The notes: generated by a model from the sequence alone, not told the origin. Shown: positions 1-12,406, counted from the first letter of the stretch. The stretch is 64,000 bases of DNA from Heterostelium multicystogenum (GCA_003667245.1 RCNN01000043.1:45485-109484), one strand, 5' to 3'. Numbers and translations: made by a program.

Positions 1-690
1 CATCTCCATCCATGAGGTGATTTTCTTAAAATAATTCCGAAAACACTACCCCACAACAATCCAATGGTAATAAAAATTTGGAATACTGAACCAAATCGAC
101 CTCTTTTATTTTCTGGAACTACCTCGGCAACCATCAGAGGACAAACAGCCGATGCACATCCTACACTTAATCCTAAAATAATTCTAAGCGATGCTTGAAG
201 CCCAAGCGGTGAAACAGCAGCAGAACTAACAGCGCCACCTATACATGCAATACCTATGATACAAAAATTAACAACTATCTTATTTTCTTTTGTATTGATT
301 TAAATTACCTGTAAAAAGAATTACAGGTTTTCTACCAACAATATTCGCAATCAATCCACCAGCCACTGATCCTATCAGTGCTCCTAATAGCACACTACAA
401 ACTACTAAACCTTGTTGAACAGTATTTAAATTTTTCTCCCTTGTAATAAGAGGTAGTGATCCAGTGATTACACCAGTATTATATCCAAAAATTAAACCTC
501 CTAGTGCACTCAGTGTTACAACAATAAATCTACTATATCCTATCTTCTTCCAAATTGTATCTTTTACAATTTCGTCATTAGGATTATAGGTATTATTTAT
601 TCGACTTTGGTTATTGATATCTGATATTTGTACTATTTCATTATTATCTTCTACTATCATAGGTGGTTCTTCATTTTGATTTTCTATCAT
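1..690 (-). CDS. MFS sugar transporter, N-terminal part (runs off the left edge)
   Basis: Predicted sugar porter of the major facilitator superfamily, acting in a membrane. The start ATG is at 690. Exon 1 (309-690) holds an acidic, Asn-rich cytosolic tail of about 55 residues, then two hydrophobic segments. The family signature GGLIANIVGRKP (loop 2-3, G-x-x-x-D/N-x-x-G-R-R/K) is visible. A 55-nt intron (254-308, donor GTAATT, acceptor TATCATAG) joins in frame to exon 2 (1-253), which carries MVAEVVPENKRG, the family's E-x-x-P-x-x-x-R-G signature after helix 4. Only about 210 residues lie in the window; a full transporter would have about 480-550 with 12 helices. Substrate cannot be told from this part. 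Confidence 0.85.
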
Positions 691-1018
691 CCTGTAATTT
701 TATTTCACCATACCAATTTAATTATATTATTTAGTTATTTCTTATAAAATATATACTATTTTTTATATTATTATTTTTATGTTTTTTGGAATCTGATAAT
801 AGTAAAATTTAAGTAATAAATATTTTTCAATAGATATTGTTTAAAAATGTATTGAAAAGATGAAACGAAATTTCATTTGGTGGTGTGGGTTTGTTGATTC
901 TTTTGTTTATATATCAGGAACAAATGTTTTTGATTTTAAGTGTGTTTGTCTATTTCATTTATTATTTGTAAATAATAGTGTGTATACATATAAAAATAAA
1001 TAATATCTTTATTGTTTA
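691..1018. other. Intergenic spacer between transporter start and membrane-protein stop
   Basis: AT-rich spacer of 328 bases. It should contain the promoter of the transporter (right side of its ATG at 690) and the 3' end of the gene at 1019-2859. I see no ORF, RNA gene or repeat in it. Confidence 0.5.
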
Positions 1019-2859
1019 TCAATTAATATCATTGTTTAATAATAAAGGTTGTTTTTCTGGAGTAAATTCGTTTTCTTGTCCAGTTTGATTGTTAAATTTG
1101 ACTGTTGGTATATTTATGTAAGCTGGTTGTAAAATATATTTGAAATCAAAATAGGTATCCTCTTGGTTTGCTGAACTTAATTCGTACTGAATGCTGTAAA
1201 CTAATTTGGGATCGATGATGGTAGAGGATGGTATAGATATCAAGTTATGACTATTAACCAATCTACGTTGAGATAGCTCCATACTCTGATCATTTTTGTT
1301 TTCCCGTTTCAATTGTTCAGAACGGTATTGTAAAATTGATCTTTGTCTCTTATAGAATACAAGATGAATCAGTCCAATTAAAGAGGTTGCATAGCTAATA
1401 ATTAATGCTCCAAGACCCAACCAAAATCCCAAATCAAAAGGGGATTGAGAATCGTCCAAAGGAGTGATGTTATCATCGGAAAGATTATCTTTAATAGATA
1501 GAAAGGAAAAGAATCCAATTGACATAAAAAGAGAGGTTACAAATGGGAAATAGGTAACTCTCATCAATGGTTCTCGAATAAATTTGTTCTTAATCTTTAC
1601 TCCAAGTGATACCATTGAGAGGACAGAACAAACAGATCCAATCATATAAAATGAAAATGTTGAAACAAATGTACCTTGAATATCCATTCCACTGTAGCTT
1701 AAAATCTTAAATATAAATTAATATAAATTCACAAATACAATATTAAAATAAATATACTTACACTGATTCCATTACTTCCAAACTTTTTGAAGGATAAAAT
1801 ATAGAAAATATAAATATTGTGAAATTTATCTACAAGAGCATACCAAGGATGACAGAAACTTGCAATCATTAATGAGATCAAACCAAGTTGTAGAATAAAT
1901 TGAGTTAAGACTGATACTCTGATTAACAACTTGGTCTTTCTGAATATTGGTCTTAAAAGATATTGATAATATGATACGCTTGGAATTGACTCTCCAATCT
2001 TTATATTGATTGGGATTTTCTGTAGTTGAAACTGATAGTATCCATTTAGTTTAATAGCAATGTGTGGAGGAACTATATATGTGCTTATACTATTGGTTAG
2101 AATGTTTGAAACACTTCCAACTCCACCAAGATTGATACTCTTTACAGAGCTGACTCCCATTATGTGATTTCCAAGGGTATTGTGTAGTTTATCTTTGAAG
2201 TTACTTGATAATATAAATATATATACAAAGTTTAGCAGGTATAACACTATTGATGAACCATCCAAAGCAATTGTAGCAGCTGCTAGATTGAAACCAATTT
2301 TTGGTCCATATCTACAATATTCATCTCCACCATTGAATGATTGTGTTTCCTTAGGACATTCATCAGGAAGATTAAATTCATTAAAATAATCAGTAATCGA
2401 AAAAATCCTAGAGTATGCAATGATACTCATGATTAAGGAAATTCCAAGTGCAGATATGGTTATAATATAGAGATTTCTGGATAGGGGAACTCCAAGTTTC
2501 TTCCTCTTTGCTAACCATAAAAAGCTAATCATTGAAACGACACCATTGCATATCAAAGATACAATTAAAGTGGCTGATATGGTTGTAAACATATTATCTG
2601 ATGATCCATAATAGTCTCTTTTAGTTGAATTCTCTTCATACTTTACAATATTTCTCATTAGAAAAGATCTTTAATTAATAGATTAATTGAAAACATTACT
2701 TACCTCGACTACAGTATAACTAAAAATTTTAAAATCATATTTGATTTCATCAAATAAATCAATTTCATACCATGGTAAACACAAAGAAGATATGATAATC
2801 GAAATATTGGTTAAAGGTAATAAATATACAAAAAATGGTAATATTTTAATTATAATCAT
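1019..2859 (-). CDS. Multi-pass membrane protein made of two similar modules, function unknown
   Basis: Three exons join in frame: 2704-2859, 1762-2640 and 1019-1705, giving about 573 residues. The first exon supplies a hydrophobic N-terminus ending near CLPWYEIDLFDEI. Each half repeats the same layout: a helix ending in a C-x-PW-like motif (LCLPWY, FCHPWY), a polar loop, a helix (ATLIVSLICNGVV / SFYMIGSVCSVL), a basic loop (AKRKKLGVPLSR / VKIKNKFIREPL), a second helix, an acidic extracellular-like loop, then a last helix. The arrangement recalls four-helix claudin/tetraspan proteins, but I recognise no named family. The tail is Asn/Gln-rich. The intron junctions were chosen because they keep phase and fall at equivalent positions in both halves. 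No frame break is present, unlike many neighbours. Confidence 0.7.
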
Positions 2860-3247
2860 TTTTCAAAAAAATGATATATCTCTTTAAATAATAATAAGGC
2901 AACAGTGATGAATGTCTAAAGTTATTTATAAGTTACAAAATGACCTGAAACAAGGTAAATTCAGGATGATAAACAAAATTTTTAAAAATGCTAAAATCAA
3001 GACTACTACTGGTTTGGGGCTAAAAAATAACTGGGCATACCACTAAAAACATTTGTTGATTTTTCGCTGTTGTTTTTGCAATTAAACATGTTCAATTTTT
3101 GAATCCTGGGGCATTCAACAACAACATGTCTGAAAAATGTCGGGATGATATTTTGTCGGATGTGTCGTAATTAAGACATGTTGTTGACATCAAAATGTTA
3201 AAGAGAACTTTCACTCCTTTTTATAATTATATTTATTTAGTATTATT
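2860..3247. other. Intergenic spacer with a 13-bp inverted repeat
   Basis: 388-base spacer between the start of the two-module membrane protein and the stop of MSH3. It contains a perfect inverted repeat, arms 3119-3131 and 3174-3186 (CAACAACATGTCT and its complement), with a 42-base loop. No ORF of note. Confidence 0.5.
3119..3186. repeat. 13-bp inverted repeat 3' of MSH3
   Basis: Left arm CAACAACATGTCT at 3119-3131, right arm AGACATGTTGTTG at 3174-3186, fully complementary. It lies about 60 bases beyond the MSH3 stop and could fold in the 3' UTR or be a small RNA. Only the pairing is seen; function is unknown. Confidence 0.6.
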
Positions 3248-6200
3248 TTAGATGGTTTTTAGCTTGATAATTTCATTATAAATAGTTTGTTTATCATTGG
3301 TTGCTATAGATAAATCTTTGAGCAGTTGTTTCAGTTGTGCCATCTTTGATCTTTCCTGATCTGTTGTTTTGTCATTTCTTTCAGCACTTGCTTTATCATC
3401 TTGATTGAATGCTCTAGTTGTGATGGAATGCTTAATTTCTTCGGACTTTTGCGAAGAAACAGATAGGACACTTTTTGGTAGGTTAGCAATACGAGCGACG
3501 TTCAAACCATAGCTATTCTTAGCTGCACCTTTTGTGACTTGATAGAGGAATATTACTTTTGGTATCGATAGTTCATCTTCTTGTTTTTGTTCAATAAATC
3601 CCATATGATAGTTGGCAACATTAATTGGGTATTGATTCTCTAGCTCTGCTAGCAGTGGATAGTGAGTGACAAAGAGGCAGAAGCATTTCTTTTTTTCAAC
3701 AATGTAACGTAGTGAAGCGTATGCTATTGCAACACCATCATGTGTGGATGTTCCACGACCAAGTTCATCTAAGATAACAAGAGACCGTGGAGTAGCTTCG
3801 TACAAGATAGTCGATGTTTCTTGCAGCTCATCGAAGAATGTTGAATGTCCTTTCTCAATATTGTCGTGTGCACCCATACGTGTAAAAATGGCATCTACAA
3901 CACCGAGACGGCAAGAAGTTGCAGGTACATTTGATCCAATCTGAGCCATAATGACAATGAGTGAAGTCTGACGAATGAAGCTACTCTTACCACCCATATT
4001 AGGTCCAGTAATGATCATTGCCCTTTCACCATCTGGTTTCAAACAAACAGAGTTTGGAACGTATTGTTCACCTTTAAGAAGATGCTCAACGATTGGATGA
4101 CGACCATCTACAATTTCGATACCACTTTGATCTGTGAACTCTGGTTTTACATATCCAGACTGCTTGCCAACAACAGACAACGAATAAAGGCAATCCAAAT
4201 TAGCTAGTTTACTAATTACATTTGAAAATAGGCTGTAGTCCTGTGAGAATTTGCTCAAGAAATCTAGCCAAGCTGCTTTGGCATGGATAGTCAGTAGCTC
4301 TCTGTTTTGTTGGAGAATCTTGTAAGTATTCATTACGGCAGGCACATGATATCTAGCAACCTTCTGAGTAGCATTCACTTTGAGCCAATCTTTTGGAATT
4401 GGTTTGAAATTCAAAGGTAATTCAATGAGATATTCCAAGTTGTTCTTTGGTTGATGTAAATACTCCAAAGTTGGTTTTGTTAGGTCCTTTCTAATCTTTC
4501 TCAAGTGCTGTGACAACTCTTCCTGAACCGATTTGATTTTCTCTTGTGTTTCTACGATATCTGGATAGATATTTGAATGAGACCATAGATTTTCTTTTTC
4601 ATCCTTCTGAGCAGCATTGTGGTCAATCGATGATAAATAGTACTCTAATCTCTCGTTGAACTTTACATTGGAATTCACATTTGAAAATATGTCCTTTAAT
4701 AGCTTTGATTTAAATTCATTTAGTTGACTAACTTCTTTAATAAGTTTGTCCAACCTAAATAAATATTAATATCATCATGCACGTTAGCCTATCAAATCAA
4801 TATTTACATACTTTTGGAATGATTTCATTGTGCTGAGGAAGTCTTTTGGCAAGCATTGAGATTGGTAATAGATCTTTGAGAGGTTTCTTTGCAGATCTGG
4901 TATTGAACTCTTGAGGAAACTAGTTATTAAAGAACATGAGGTAGTATTTGAAAGATTGATCAATTCATTGACAGCATCTTGTCTTTCCCTTATGAGTCTA
5001 TCATTTTATATTTGTTTGGTAAGTATATATTGTGGAGTAGTAGGATTGTTATGATTGTGGGTGCATATTTACTCTAATTTAATTAAAGGTTTGCAAATCC
5101 ACTCGGTAAATAATCTTCGACCAGCAATAGTCTGTGTATGATTTAATACCCAAAGTAATGATCCTTTTTCCGACTTGTCCCATTCATTTTTTAGAACCTC
5201 TAAGTTCTCAATGGTAGAGTGTGGCAGAATAAGATGATTTTGAACCCTGAACGATTTAAAGTTGGAGGAAACTTTCAAAATCTAATAGGATATTAGTATC
5301 AGATCATAACAAATTTGTTGTTGAGTTCTTACAGATGTAAATTGAATAAACTCTTTAAGTAACTAAGTTGGATATTTAAACAAATAGCTTTGTCCTTTGG
5401 GTAGCATCATGACATTGGAAAGAGTATTGGTCGCTGATTTATCTTCTTCGTAGAAGCTGACCAATGAGCCAAGTGCCTTATCATAGTTATACAAACTATC
5501 GTTCATTGTTTGAACTCTAACATTATTTAATTTACAATAGGTCTTGATACACTGTTATAATAATAATAAAGTTGAATTGTTAGTTTCTTAAGTAATGTAA
5601 ACTATTTAATGATATTTACCTTCTTTGTTAAGTTTGAAAGGTAAAGGTACGGTAATGGTACATCTGGTGTATCTTTGTTTTGTTTTTCATTTCTTTCTGG
5701 TGGAAGTAATAGCTCTGTTGGTTTCAAATGAGTTAATCTTGTCTCCAAATTAGTTCTCAATACATCATCTTTGAATGTATCACAAATAATTTCACCAGTA
5801 CCAACTGAAACAGCCTATAATAAGAATAATATCATCGCGATTAATGCTTGATGTTATATTTCATATTATGAACTTTTAACTTACAACAAACGAAATCTCA
5901 GTTTGATCTTCAGTTTTATATTGCTCCGTGAAAGAAACCAGGTAGTTTGGTGAGATGTTGACTGGATCATTCTCATTGACGTCGATATCATCGATGAAGG
6001 TTGAAGCAGTATAAAGTCTAGTTAGTTTACGTTCGAATGGCTGTGACTTTGATGAGGAGACTGCCTTCAACGCAGCAGTTTCAATTTGCTCAACTACACC
6101 AACTTTGTACCCAGCATAGACGAGCCTACGCAGATGGAAATATAGTCTCTGTACTGGAATGCTAGCATTTAAAAAGTTTTTGGCCACATAGCTGTAAATG

Positions 6201-7307
6201 TTAAGGACTTTTTGTTGCGATTTCGGCATCGTTTCCAAAGAACTTGAATTTATATCCACATTCAACCATGAGCACTGTATCAGGATATTGCTTTTTAATC
6301 TCAATAACTTGCAGTTCTAGTGGTGTATACTTTGTCTTTGAAGATGCAGATCCCTTTGTAGACTTATTTCCTTTTCCTTTCTTCTCAGGTTCTGGCTCCT
6401 CTTCATCAGAGCCTCCTTCGACTTCACCTTTGCCACTAAGTTTCATTGCTTCTAGTTTAGCTGCTTCATATGCCGCCATTGATTTAACTAATTTCTTACC
6501 AGCTACAACATCACGTTGATACACAGGCGTTCCAGCTGGTAACACTACTTTTCCATCTGCCAATACTCTTTCACTTTCACTTAACTCTACTTTCATGTTG
6601 TTCAAGCTTAATATATCTGATACAGTGTTGCTATCCTCATCTGAATCGAGCTTCTTAGTACCTGATTTCTTTGATGGTGATGACTTGCTGAGCTGCTTCT
6701 TATTGCTGGAAGTTTTCTTTTTCCTGTTTGACTTGACTTGATCATCTGATTCTTCATCCATGGTGTCTGATTCGTCCTCTAGATCTTCATCTGGAATATA
6801 ATCGTCATCAGATTCTTCTGCATCCTCCTCTGACATGTAATCATCATCAGAGTCTATCTTCTTTCTTTTAATGCCTAATGATTTTGCTTTTGGTGATGGT
6901 TGTTTCTTTTTGTTGGTCGTCTTGCTACTTTTTGATTCATCTTCAGAATCCTCTTTGATCAAATCATCATCGCTGTCATCCAATGCACTGAAGTCAATCG
7001 TTGCCTTTTGAATAATCTTACGTCCAGTACTTGATACTCTTTGATCAGGACTCTTATTTGTAGTCACTGCAGCATTACTTTTTGACACTTTGGTCTCCAT
7101 ATCCATACTATTCTTTATGGTTCTAGAGGTAATGACTTCATCATTTTCATCTTTATAGTCATCTGCAACTGACGTTGTTGTTGTTGTTGGTGAAGAGGCT
7201 GAAGATGGAGTTGATACTTTTGTAAAGAAACTGTTGATATTCGTTTGTTTAGCTTCTTTGCTTTGACTTGTAGAAAATGTACTCGGTAGTTTAAGTCTCC
7301 TGCTCAT
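3248..7307 (-). CDS. msh3: DNA mismatch repair protein MSH3 (MutS homologue)
   Basis: MutS-beta subunit that pairs with MSH2 to recognise insertion/deletion loops in the nucleus. Exons: 5885-7307, 5620-5814, 5333-5551, 5073-5281, 4812-4997, 3248-4754; about 1245 residues. The N-terminus has a PCNA-binding (PIP) box, QTNINSFF near residue 24, then a long acidic/Ser-Lys linker. [16 protein letters not shown] followed by [11 protein letters not shown] is the MutS-I mismatch-binding start typical of MSH3 rather than MSH6. The ATPase shows Walker [10 protein letters not shown] (about residue 990), [12 protein letters not shown] (Walker B/signature) and FVTHYP. Three single-base breaks occur: extra base in a T5 run at 6199-6203 (plus strand), extra base in GGG 5399-5401, and a missing base in TTT 5354-5356. 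Reading across them restores MSH3 similarity ([23 protein letters not shown]). Probable sequencing errors. Confidence 0.93.
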
Positions 7308-8507
7308 TTTTAATTAAAAGTCTTACTTCCTATTCAGAATAGGTTTAAACCAAATTTTACAATGAATAATCAGCCAGACTTGACTCTTTTTTCGAAGAAA
7401 TTCACCCCTCATCTGATCATGCATCCTAAGGATTTGAAATAGTATGTTCCCCACCACTGTTCATGAGGCCGATATTATCTAAGATGATAATCAATCTCTT
7501 ATAACATAGATAAGATTGAGTTAGATGTCGGAGTAACTAATTTTGAGGGATAATCTTTTCAACTATCAAGGGATGATTAATCTTTATAATTGTTGCCATA
7601 AGTGTGGACGATTTTTTTCACACCAAACAATATTGTTGTTGACTAGGTGGTAGGTGGGTTATGAAATATTGATGAATAGTTTTTAAAACATACTGTTATG
7701 TAATATAAACAAATGAATAAATCGACACTTATTGGTCTATTTAATATGATGTATGTAATTTGATAATTATTTATTTTCATTCCATGACAACAGTAATAGT
7801 TATATATTGGTATCAACAACTACCCCCTAATGCCAAATACCACATCATGATACTACTTAGAATATCTAAAATATATATATAAGAATGATTATTTACAAAT
7901 ACCAAAATTTTATTTACACACTTAACTGTATCGTAATGTTTATTTTTAACTTATAAGATATTGATGATTTTTTAAATTTACATATTTAGTAAGGAGGTTA
8001 GTAATAATGAAATGGGATTAGAAGTTATAAATTATCAGGGATAAATGATCGAAGAGATTAAACCTGATAGTTTAGAAATCGTTCATCATTCTTTCTCATC
8101 TAACTTATTTTTAAGTCAGGTGATGGAGGTAAATCATTATCCAAGTATCTACACCTGAAGATGATTACTGAATCTTTAAAACATTAGTTTGGTTTGGAAA
8201 CGTAATGGTTAAACATTATCATGTGACAGCAGACGATTTATGTATTATCCAATCAATTTCTGTTAGCTCAACCATTACTTTACTTACACTCTATGTGTCG
8301 GTCAAAGTGATGGTGATGTAATTTATTATATATTTCTACGTATATTTTCATATTTATATTATAATATTATTTCCATCTGGAAACCTTAAGATATAAATAA
8401 TTTCATAGTTAGTTGAATTTTAGAAATTCAGATATATTGATTATTCGAATTATTATATCTAAAACTCCAGCATATATATAATTGTGTTTGGAAATATACT
8501 ATCATTA
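7308..8507. other. 1.2-kb divergent promoter region, MSH3 / GH89
   Basis: Spacer between two divergently transcribed genes. It is AT-rich with no credible ORF. It contains an imperfect hairpin around 7488-7520 (AATCTCTTAT...ATAAGATTGA). It must hold both promoters; no known element is recognised. Confidence 0.5.
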
Positions 8508-10697
8508 ATGAAATATTTATTTATTAATATATTATTATTATTATGTATTGCCAATGTTGTATTATCAAATACTCAACATTCGATACCACATGGTGGAGTG
8601 CAAATCGTTTATTCTCTTATAAATAGAACCATAGGTGATGGTTTTCGGAAAGATTTCAATTTGCTCATCCAACCAAATTCTAAAGGGACTGAATATTTTC
8701 AGGTAGGATCCACCAATGGCATTATTAATCTACGAGCCAATAATCCTGTGAATTTAGCACAGGCCTTTCAGTACTACCTAAAATATACCGCAAGATGTTC
8801 TATCACTTGGACTGGAAACCAATGTCAGCTTAGACCCGGAACCAAATTGCCACAGCCAAGTAATATATACATTAACATTCCTCATAAACTTAGATACTAT
8901 ATGAATACATGCACTTTTGGGTACTCAACTGTTTGGTGGAACTGGGAACGTTGGGAAAGAGAAATCGATTGGATGGCGCTGAATGGATTTAATTTACCTT
9001 TGGCTCAGGTGGGACAAGAGTATGTATGGAATGAGCTGATGTTGGAATTGGGATTACGCCAGGACGATATCAATAAATGGTTTACAGGTCCAGCCTTTTT
9101 ACCTTGGAATCGTATGGGTAATTTAGATGGTTGGGGTGGTGTGTTGCCCCAGTCTTGGATTAAAGGACAATATAATCTCCAAATAACAATTTTAAAGAGA
9201 ATGACCGAATATGGTATGTCGCCAGTGTTTCCAGGCTTTGCAGGTCATGTGCCAGTGGCCTTTAAAAGATTTTACCCAAAGGCCAACATTGTAGAACTAC
9301 CAAGTTGGCACGGATTTAATACGACCAATCATCTCCTGACCACAGATCCAATGTATGATATAGTAGCTGACAGGTTTTATAGAATTCAAAATGAGACCTT
9401 TGGTCAATATGCAAGTATTGACTATATCAGTATTGACCCTTTCAATGAGTTGATACCACCCTCAAACTCAACTCAATTCCTTAGCGAATGTTCGAGCAGA
9501 ATCTACAATGCCATCAACCGATTCAATCCGCAATCGACGTGGGTCTTACAAAATTGGTTTTTCAATAATAAGTTCTGGGGGGAGAACCAAATCTCTGCAT
9601 TTCTAGGTTCCGTTCCGATTGGTCGCCTATTAGTGTTAGATCTATGGGCAGAGTTGAGTCCAATTTGGAACGCTACTTCGAGCTACCTTGGTCACAATTG
9701 GATTTGGAATATGCTACATAATTTTGGTGGTCGTCCTTCGATCTCTGGAAGATTACCTATCATTGCTACCGCACCATTAGAAGCAAAAGCACTCTCTCCA
9801 TCTATGGTTGGTGTTGGTATGGCTCCTGAAGCAATTGAGCAAACCAGCATTGTTTATGATTTAATGAGTGAGATGGGATGGCGTTCTTCAGAGTTCGATT
9901 TAAATGCATGGGTAGAGGCCTATGCTACTAGAAGATATGGTGTGGTGTTGCCTAAAGTTATATCTGCTATGAAAATGATGGCTTTCACCGTCTACTTTTC
10001 ACCCGGTAGAGCACCGATAAACTATCTTGGCAAACGACCTGCATTGGATTTTAATATAAAGCTATATTATAATCCTGTTGTCATAAGTGATATGTGGCGA
10101 GAGTTATTAACTACTGAACCAGCAACTATTAGGTCAACCGAGACTTATAGATATGATTTAGCAGAGATCACACTCCAAGCACTTAGTATTCATTTCAACA
10201 ACAATTTGAAGCAAGCTTACTTTTCATACTGGTCAAGTGACTTCCATACATTCCAATCAGCAAAGCGTAACTGCAGCTATGCCCTGAGAGCTATGGACGC
10301 AGTTGCATCCACCAATCGACTTTTCATGCTTGGCAATTGGATCGAAGCATCTAGAAGTCTGGCCACCAATGACAACGAGAGAGAACTCTACGATTTTAAT
10401 GCCCGCAATCAAATTACACTCTGGGGATGGAAAGACATAGGCAATCCAGACTATGCCAATAAATGGTGGTCTGGATTGATAGCCGACTACTATCTCCCCC
10501 GTTGGCAAATATTCTTTGAGCACTTGGACAATGCACTCTTTGACAAATCTAAATACAACGAAAGAGCACTCAATGATGCCATTAGCAACCACGAAGAGCG
10601 TTGGAACAAACAAACCAACCTCTATCCCTCGGTGCCAAACCCAAATGATGATGTCTACCAAATGTCAAAAACCATTTATTTTCAAATTAATTTGTAG
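8508..10697 (+). CDS. naglu: Alpha-N-acetylglucosaminidase (GH89, NAGLU-like), secreted/lysosomal
   Basis: Lysosomal exo-glycosidase that removes terminal alpha-linked GlcNAc (heparan sulfate in animals). Single exon, 729 residues, close to the human length of 743. I start at ATG 8508, not at the upstream GTG (8484), because MKYLFINILLLLCIANVVLS is a clean signal peptide. GH89 landmarks: RYYMNTCTFGYSTVWWNW, WMALNGFNLPLA, PVFPGFAGHVP, the acid/base region IDPFNE (Glu about residue 309) and the nucleophile region VLDLWAE (Glu about residue 382), then GVGMAPEAIEQ. Several N-x-S/T sites fit a secreted protein. No frame break. Its 3' end lies 131 bases before the RNA ligase ATG. Confidence 0.95.
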   Translation: MKYLFINILLLLCIANVVLSNTQHSIPHGGVQIVYSLINRTIGDGFRKDFNLLIQPNSKGTEYFQVGSTNGIINLRANNPVNLAQAFQYYLKYTARCSITWTGNQCQLRPGTKLPQPSNIYINIPHKLRYYMNTCTFGYSTVWWNWERWEREIDWMALNGFNLPLAQVGQEYVWNELMLELGLRQDDINKWFTGPAFLPWNRMGNLDGWGGVLPQSWIKGQYNLQITILKRMTEYGMSPVFPGFAGHVPVAFKRFYPKANIVELPSWHGFNTTNHLLTTDPMYDIVADRFYRIQNETFGQYASIDYISIDPFNELIPPSNSTQFLSECSSRIYNAINRFNPQSTWVLQNWFFNNKFWGENQISAFLGSVPIGRLLVLDLWAELSPIWNATSSYLGHNWIWNMLHNFGGRPSISGRLPIIATAPLEAKALSPSMVGVGMAPEAIEQTSIVYDLMSEMGWRSSEFDLNAWVEAYATRRYGVVLPKVISAMKMMAFTVYFSPGRAPINYLGKRPALDFNIKLYYNPVVISDMWRELLTTEPATIRSTETYRYDLAEITLQALSIHFNNNLKQAYFSYWSSDFHTFQSAKRNCSYALRAMDAVASTNRLFMLGNWIEASRSLATNDNERELYDFNARNQITLWGWKDIGNPDYANKWWSGLIADYYLPRWQIFFEHLDNALFDKSKYNERALNDAISNHEERWNKQTNLYPSVPNPNDDVYQMSKTIYFQINL

Positions 10698-10828
10698 AAT
10701 CTGAAAATAATGAGAAAAAAATCAAAATTAATAAAGATACAACTTTGAAACACCCAATGCTTTAAATTGAAAACGACTCATTTTAGTAACACCCATCAAA
10801 AACTAGTTATTTTGTATATTTAATATTT

Positions 10829-12237
10829 ATGGAACAATCAATTGATTATATATCTAGAAATCAGAGTATATTTCCTCACAATATTACTGTGGAAGATTGT
10901 CGGTTGGCCATAAAGGGTGTTGTAGGTTTTAGAGAGGTAAAAAGAGAGAATACAATCGTTTTCACATATGATTCACTCTACGATGAATCATTTCCCAACC
11001 CAAGCGAAACATCCGATCCACAATTGTCTTTCCACTACAAGATTCGGAGAGAGTGCAGAGGTATAATATTTGATCAGTCCAATGGAAAACTGCTATCTAG
11101 AAAGTTTCACAAGTTTTTTAATATCAATGAAACGAGAGAAACAAAAGCTGTATGTATTAGATCTTTGTTGTATTTTATTTGTAGAGACTGACTGGTCATA
11201 ATTATTAGGAATTTATTGATTTAAATCAACCTTATGTTTTAACTGAAAAAGTAGATGGTTCATTGATTGCACCAATCTTGGTTAATGGCTCTGTTTTATG
11301 GGGATCCAAGCAGGGTGCTTCAACAGATTTAGCCGACAAGATAGAAGATTTCATTAAGAAAAATGGTGAATCACACGCTTACAATCAATTTGCATTGGAA
11401 TGGCTCAACAAAGATTTTACCCCAATGTTTGAATACAGCTCAAAATCACAACAGATTATTTTGTTCTATGGTGACGAGAAATTAACTCTTATTGGCATCA
11501 GAAATAACACAACTGGAATGTATATTAAGTATGATGATATGTCAAAATCTGCACAGACCTTCAACATTCCGATCATCAGGAAAATCAATGCCGACAACTA
11601 TCCAGAGCTATCCAATATAAAGACTGCCGCTGATTTGGTCGCAGCAGCAAAGAAAATGAGAAATATTGAAGGCTTTGTTTTGAAACTTGAAGAAAGTGGA
11701 ATGCATTATAAAGTAAAGACAGAATGGTACATTGACTTGGCACGTTTACATTTACAATCACCCAAGGAAATCAAGAATGAAAAAGATGTATGGTCACTTA
11801 TTCTCTCTGGTCACATCGATGACACAATTGCAATGCTCTCAGATTCTCTCGATGATGACCAACAGCCAATCAATAAGAAACTTATACGCATAAAGAAGTT
11901 CTCATTGGTGTTAATTGAAAGAATTGAAATAGTTGCACGTGGTATTATTAAAGTTATTATTGAATCAAAGAAAGAAGGAATCACAAGAAACAATTTTACC
12001 AAATACCTCACAGAGAAGCAATCATTATACAACGAGCTAGATGGTTGTCAAACAAAGAAATTGATATCAGGATCCTTCCAATTTTATGATATTTTGCATC
12101 AAGACTCTGTTATCGATGATCATATCTCCTTTGTAACATCAGAAATCCAAAAGAAATGTAAAGAATCAACAAACAATTCAAATAAGTTAGAAGAATGTAG
12201 ATTGTTTTTGGGAGGTATTCCTTTAATAAAATATTAA
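10829..12237 (+). CDS. T4 Rnl1-like ATP-dependent RNA ligase
   Basis: Predicted RNA ligase of the nucleotidyltransferase superfamily. Two exons, 10829-11149 and 11209-12237 (59-nt intron, donor GTATGT), 449 residues. Motifs in order: RRECRGIIFD, then motif I EKVDGS (Lys is the expected AMP-accepting residue), GSVLWGSKQG (motif Ia-like), FEYSSKSQQIIL with LTLIGIRN (motif III region), EGFVLKL (motif IV) and YKVKTEWY (motif V). This order and spacing match T4 RNA ligase 1. No kinase or cyclic phosphodiesterase domain is attached, unlike fungal/plant tRNA ligases. There is no obvious targeting peptide. RNA repair or splicing is the likely area; the actual substrate is unknown. Confidence 0.88.
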
Positions 12238-12406
12238 CAATTCAATTAGATCTTAATCATTAAGATAAATTAAATAGGGACTTGAACCCCAGGTTAGGTC
12301 TTTGATCTTTTTATATTGTTTTATTTTTTTTATAAAATTGGACCCTCTGATCAAAAATGAAAGAACATGTTCTTTAAATTTATTAATTACAGTAATTATT
12401 AAAATC

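Noticed and set aside
8484..8507. Upstream GTG start for the GH89 gene
   Set aside because: Non-ATG starts are rare here, and ATG 8508 gives a proper signal peptide.
12275..12292. tRNA 3'-end look-alike (GGGGTTCAAGTCCC, minus strand)
   Set aside because: A possible T-arm is present, but the upstream 70 bases form no D-arm, anticodon arm or acceptor complement. At best a fragment.
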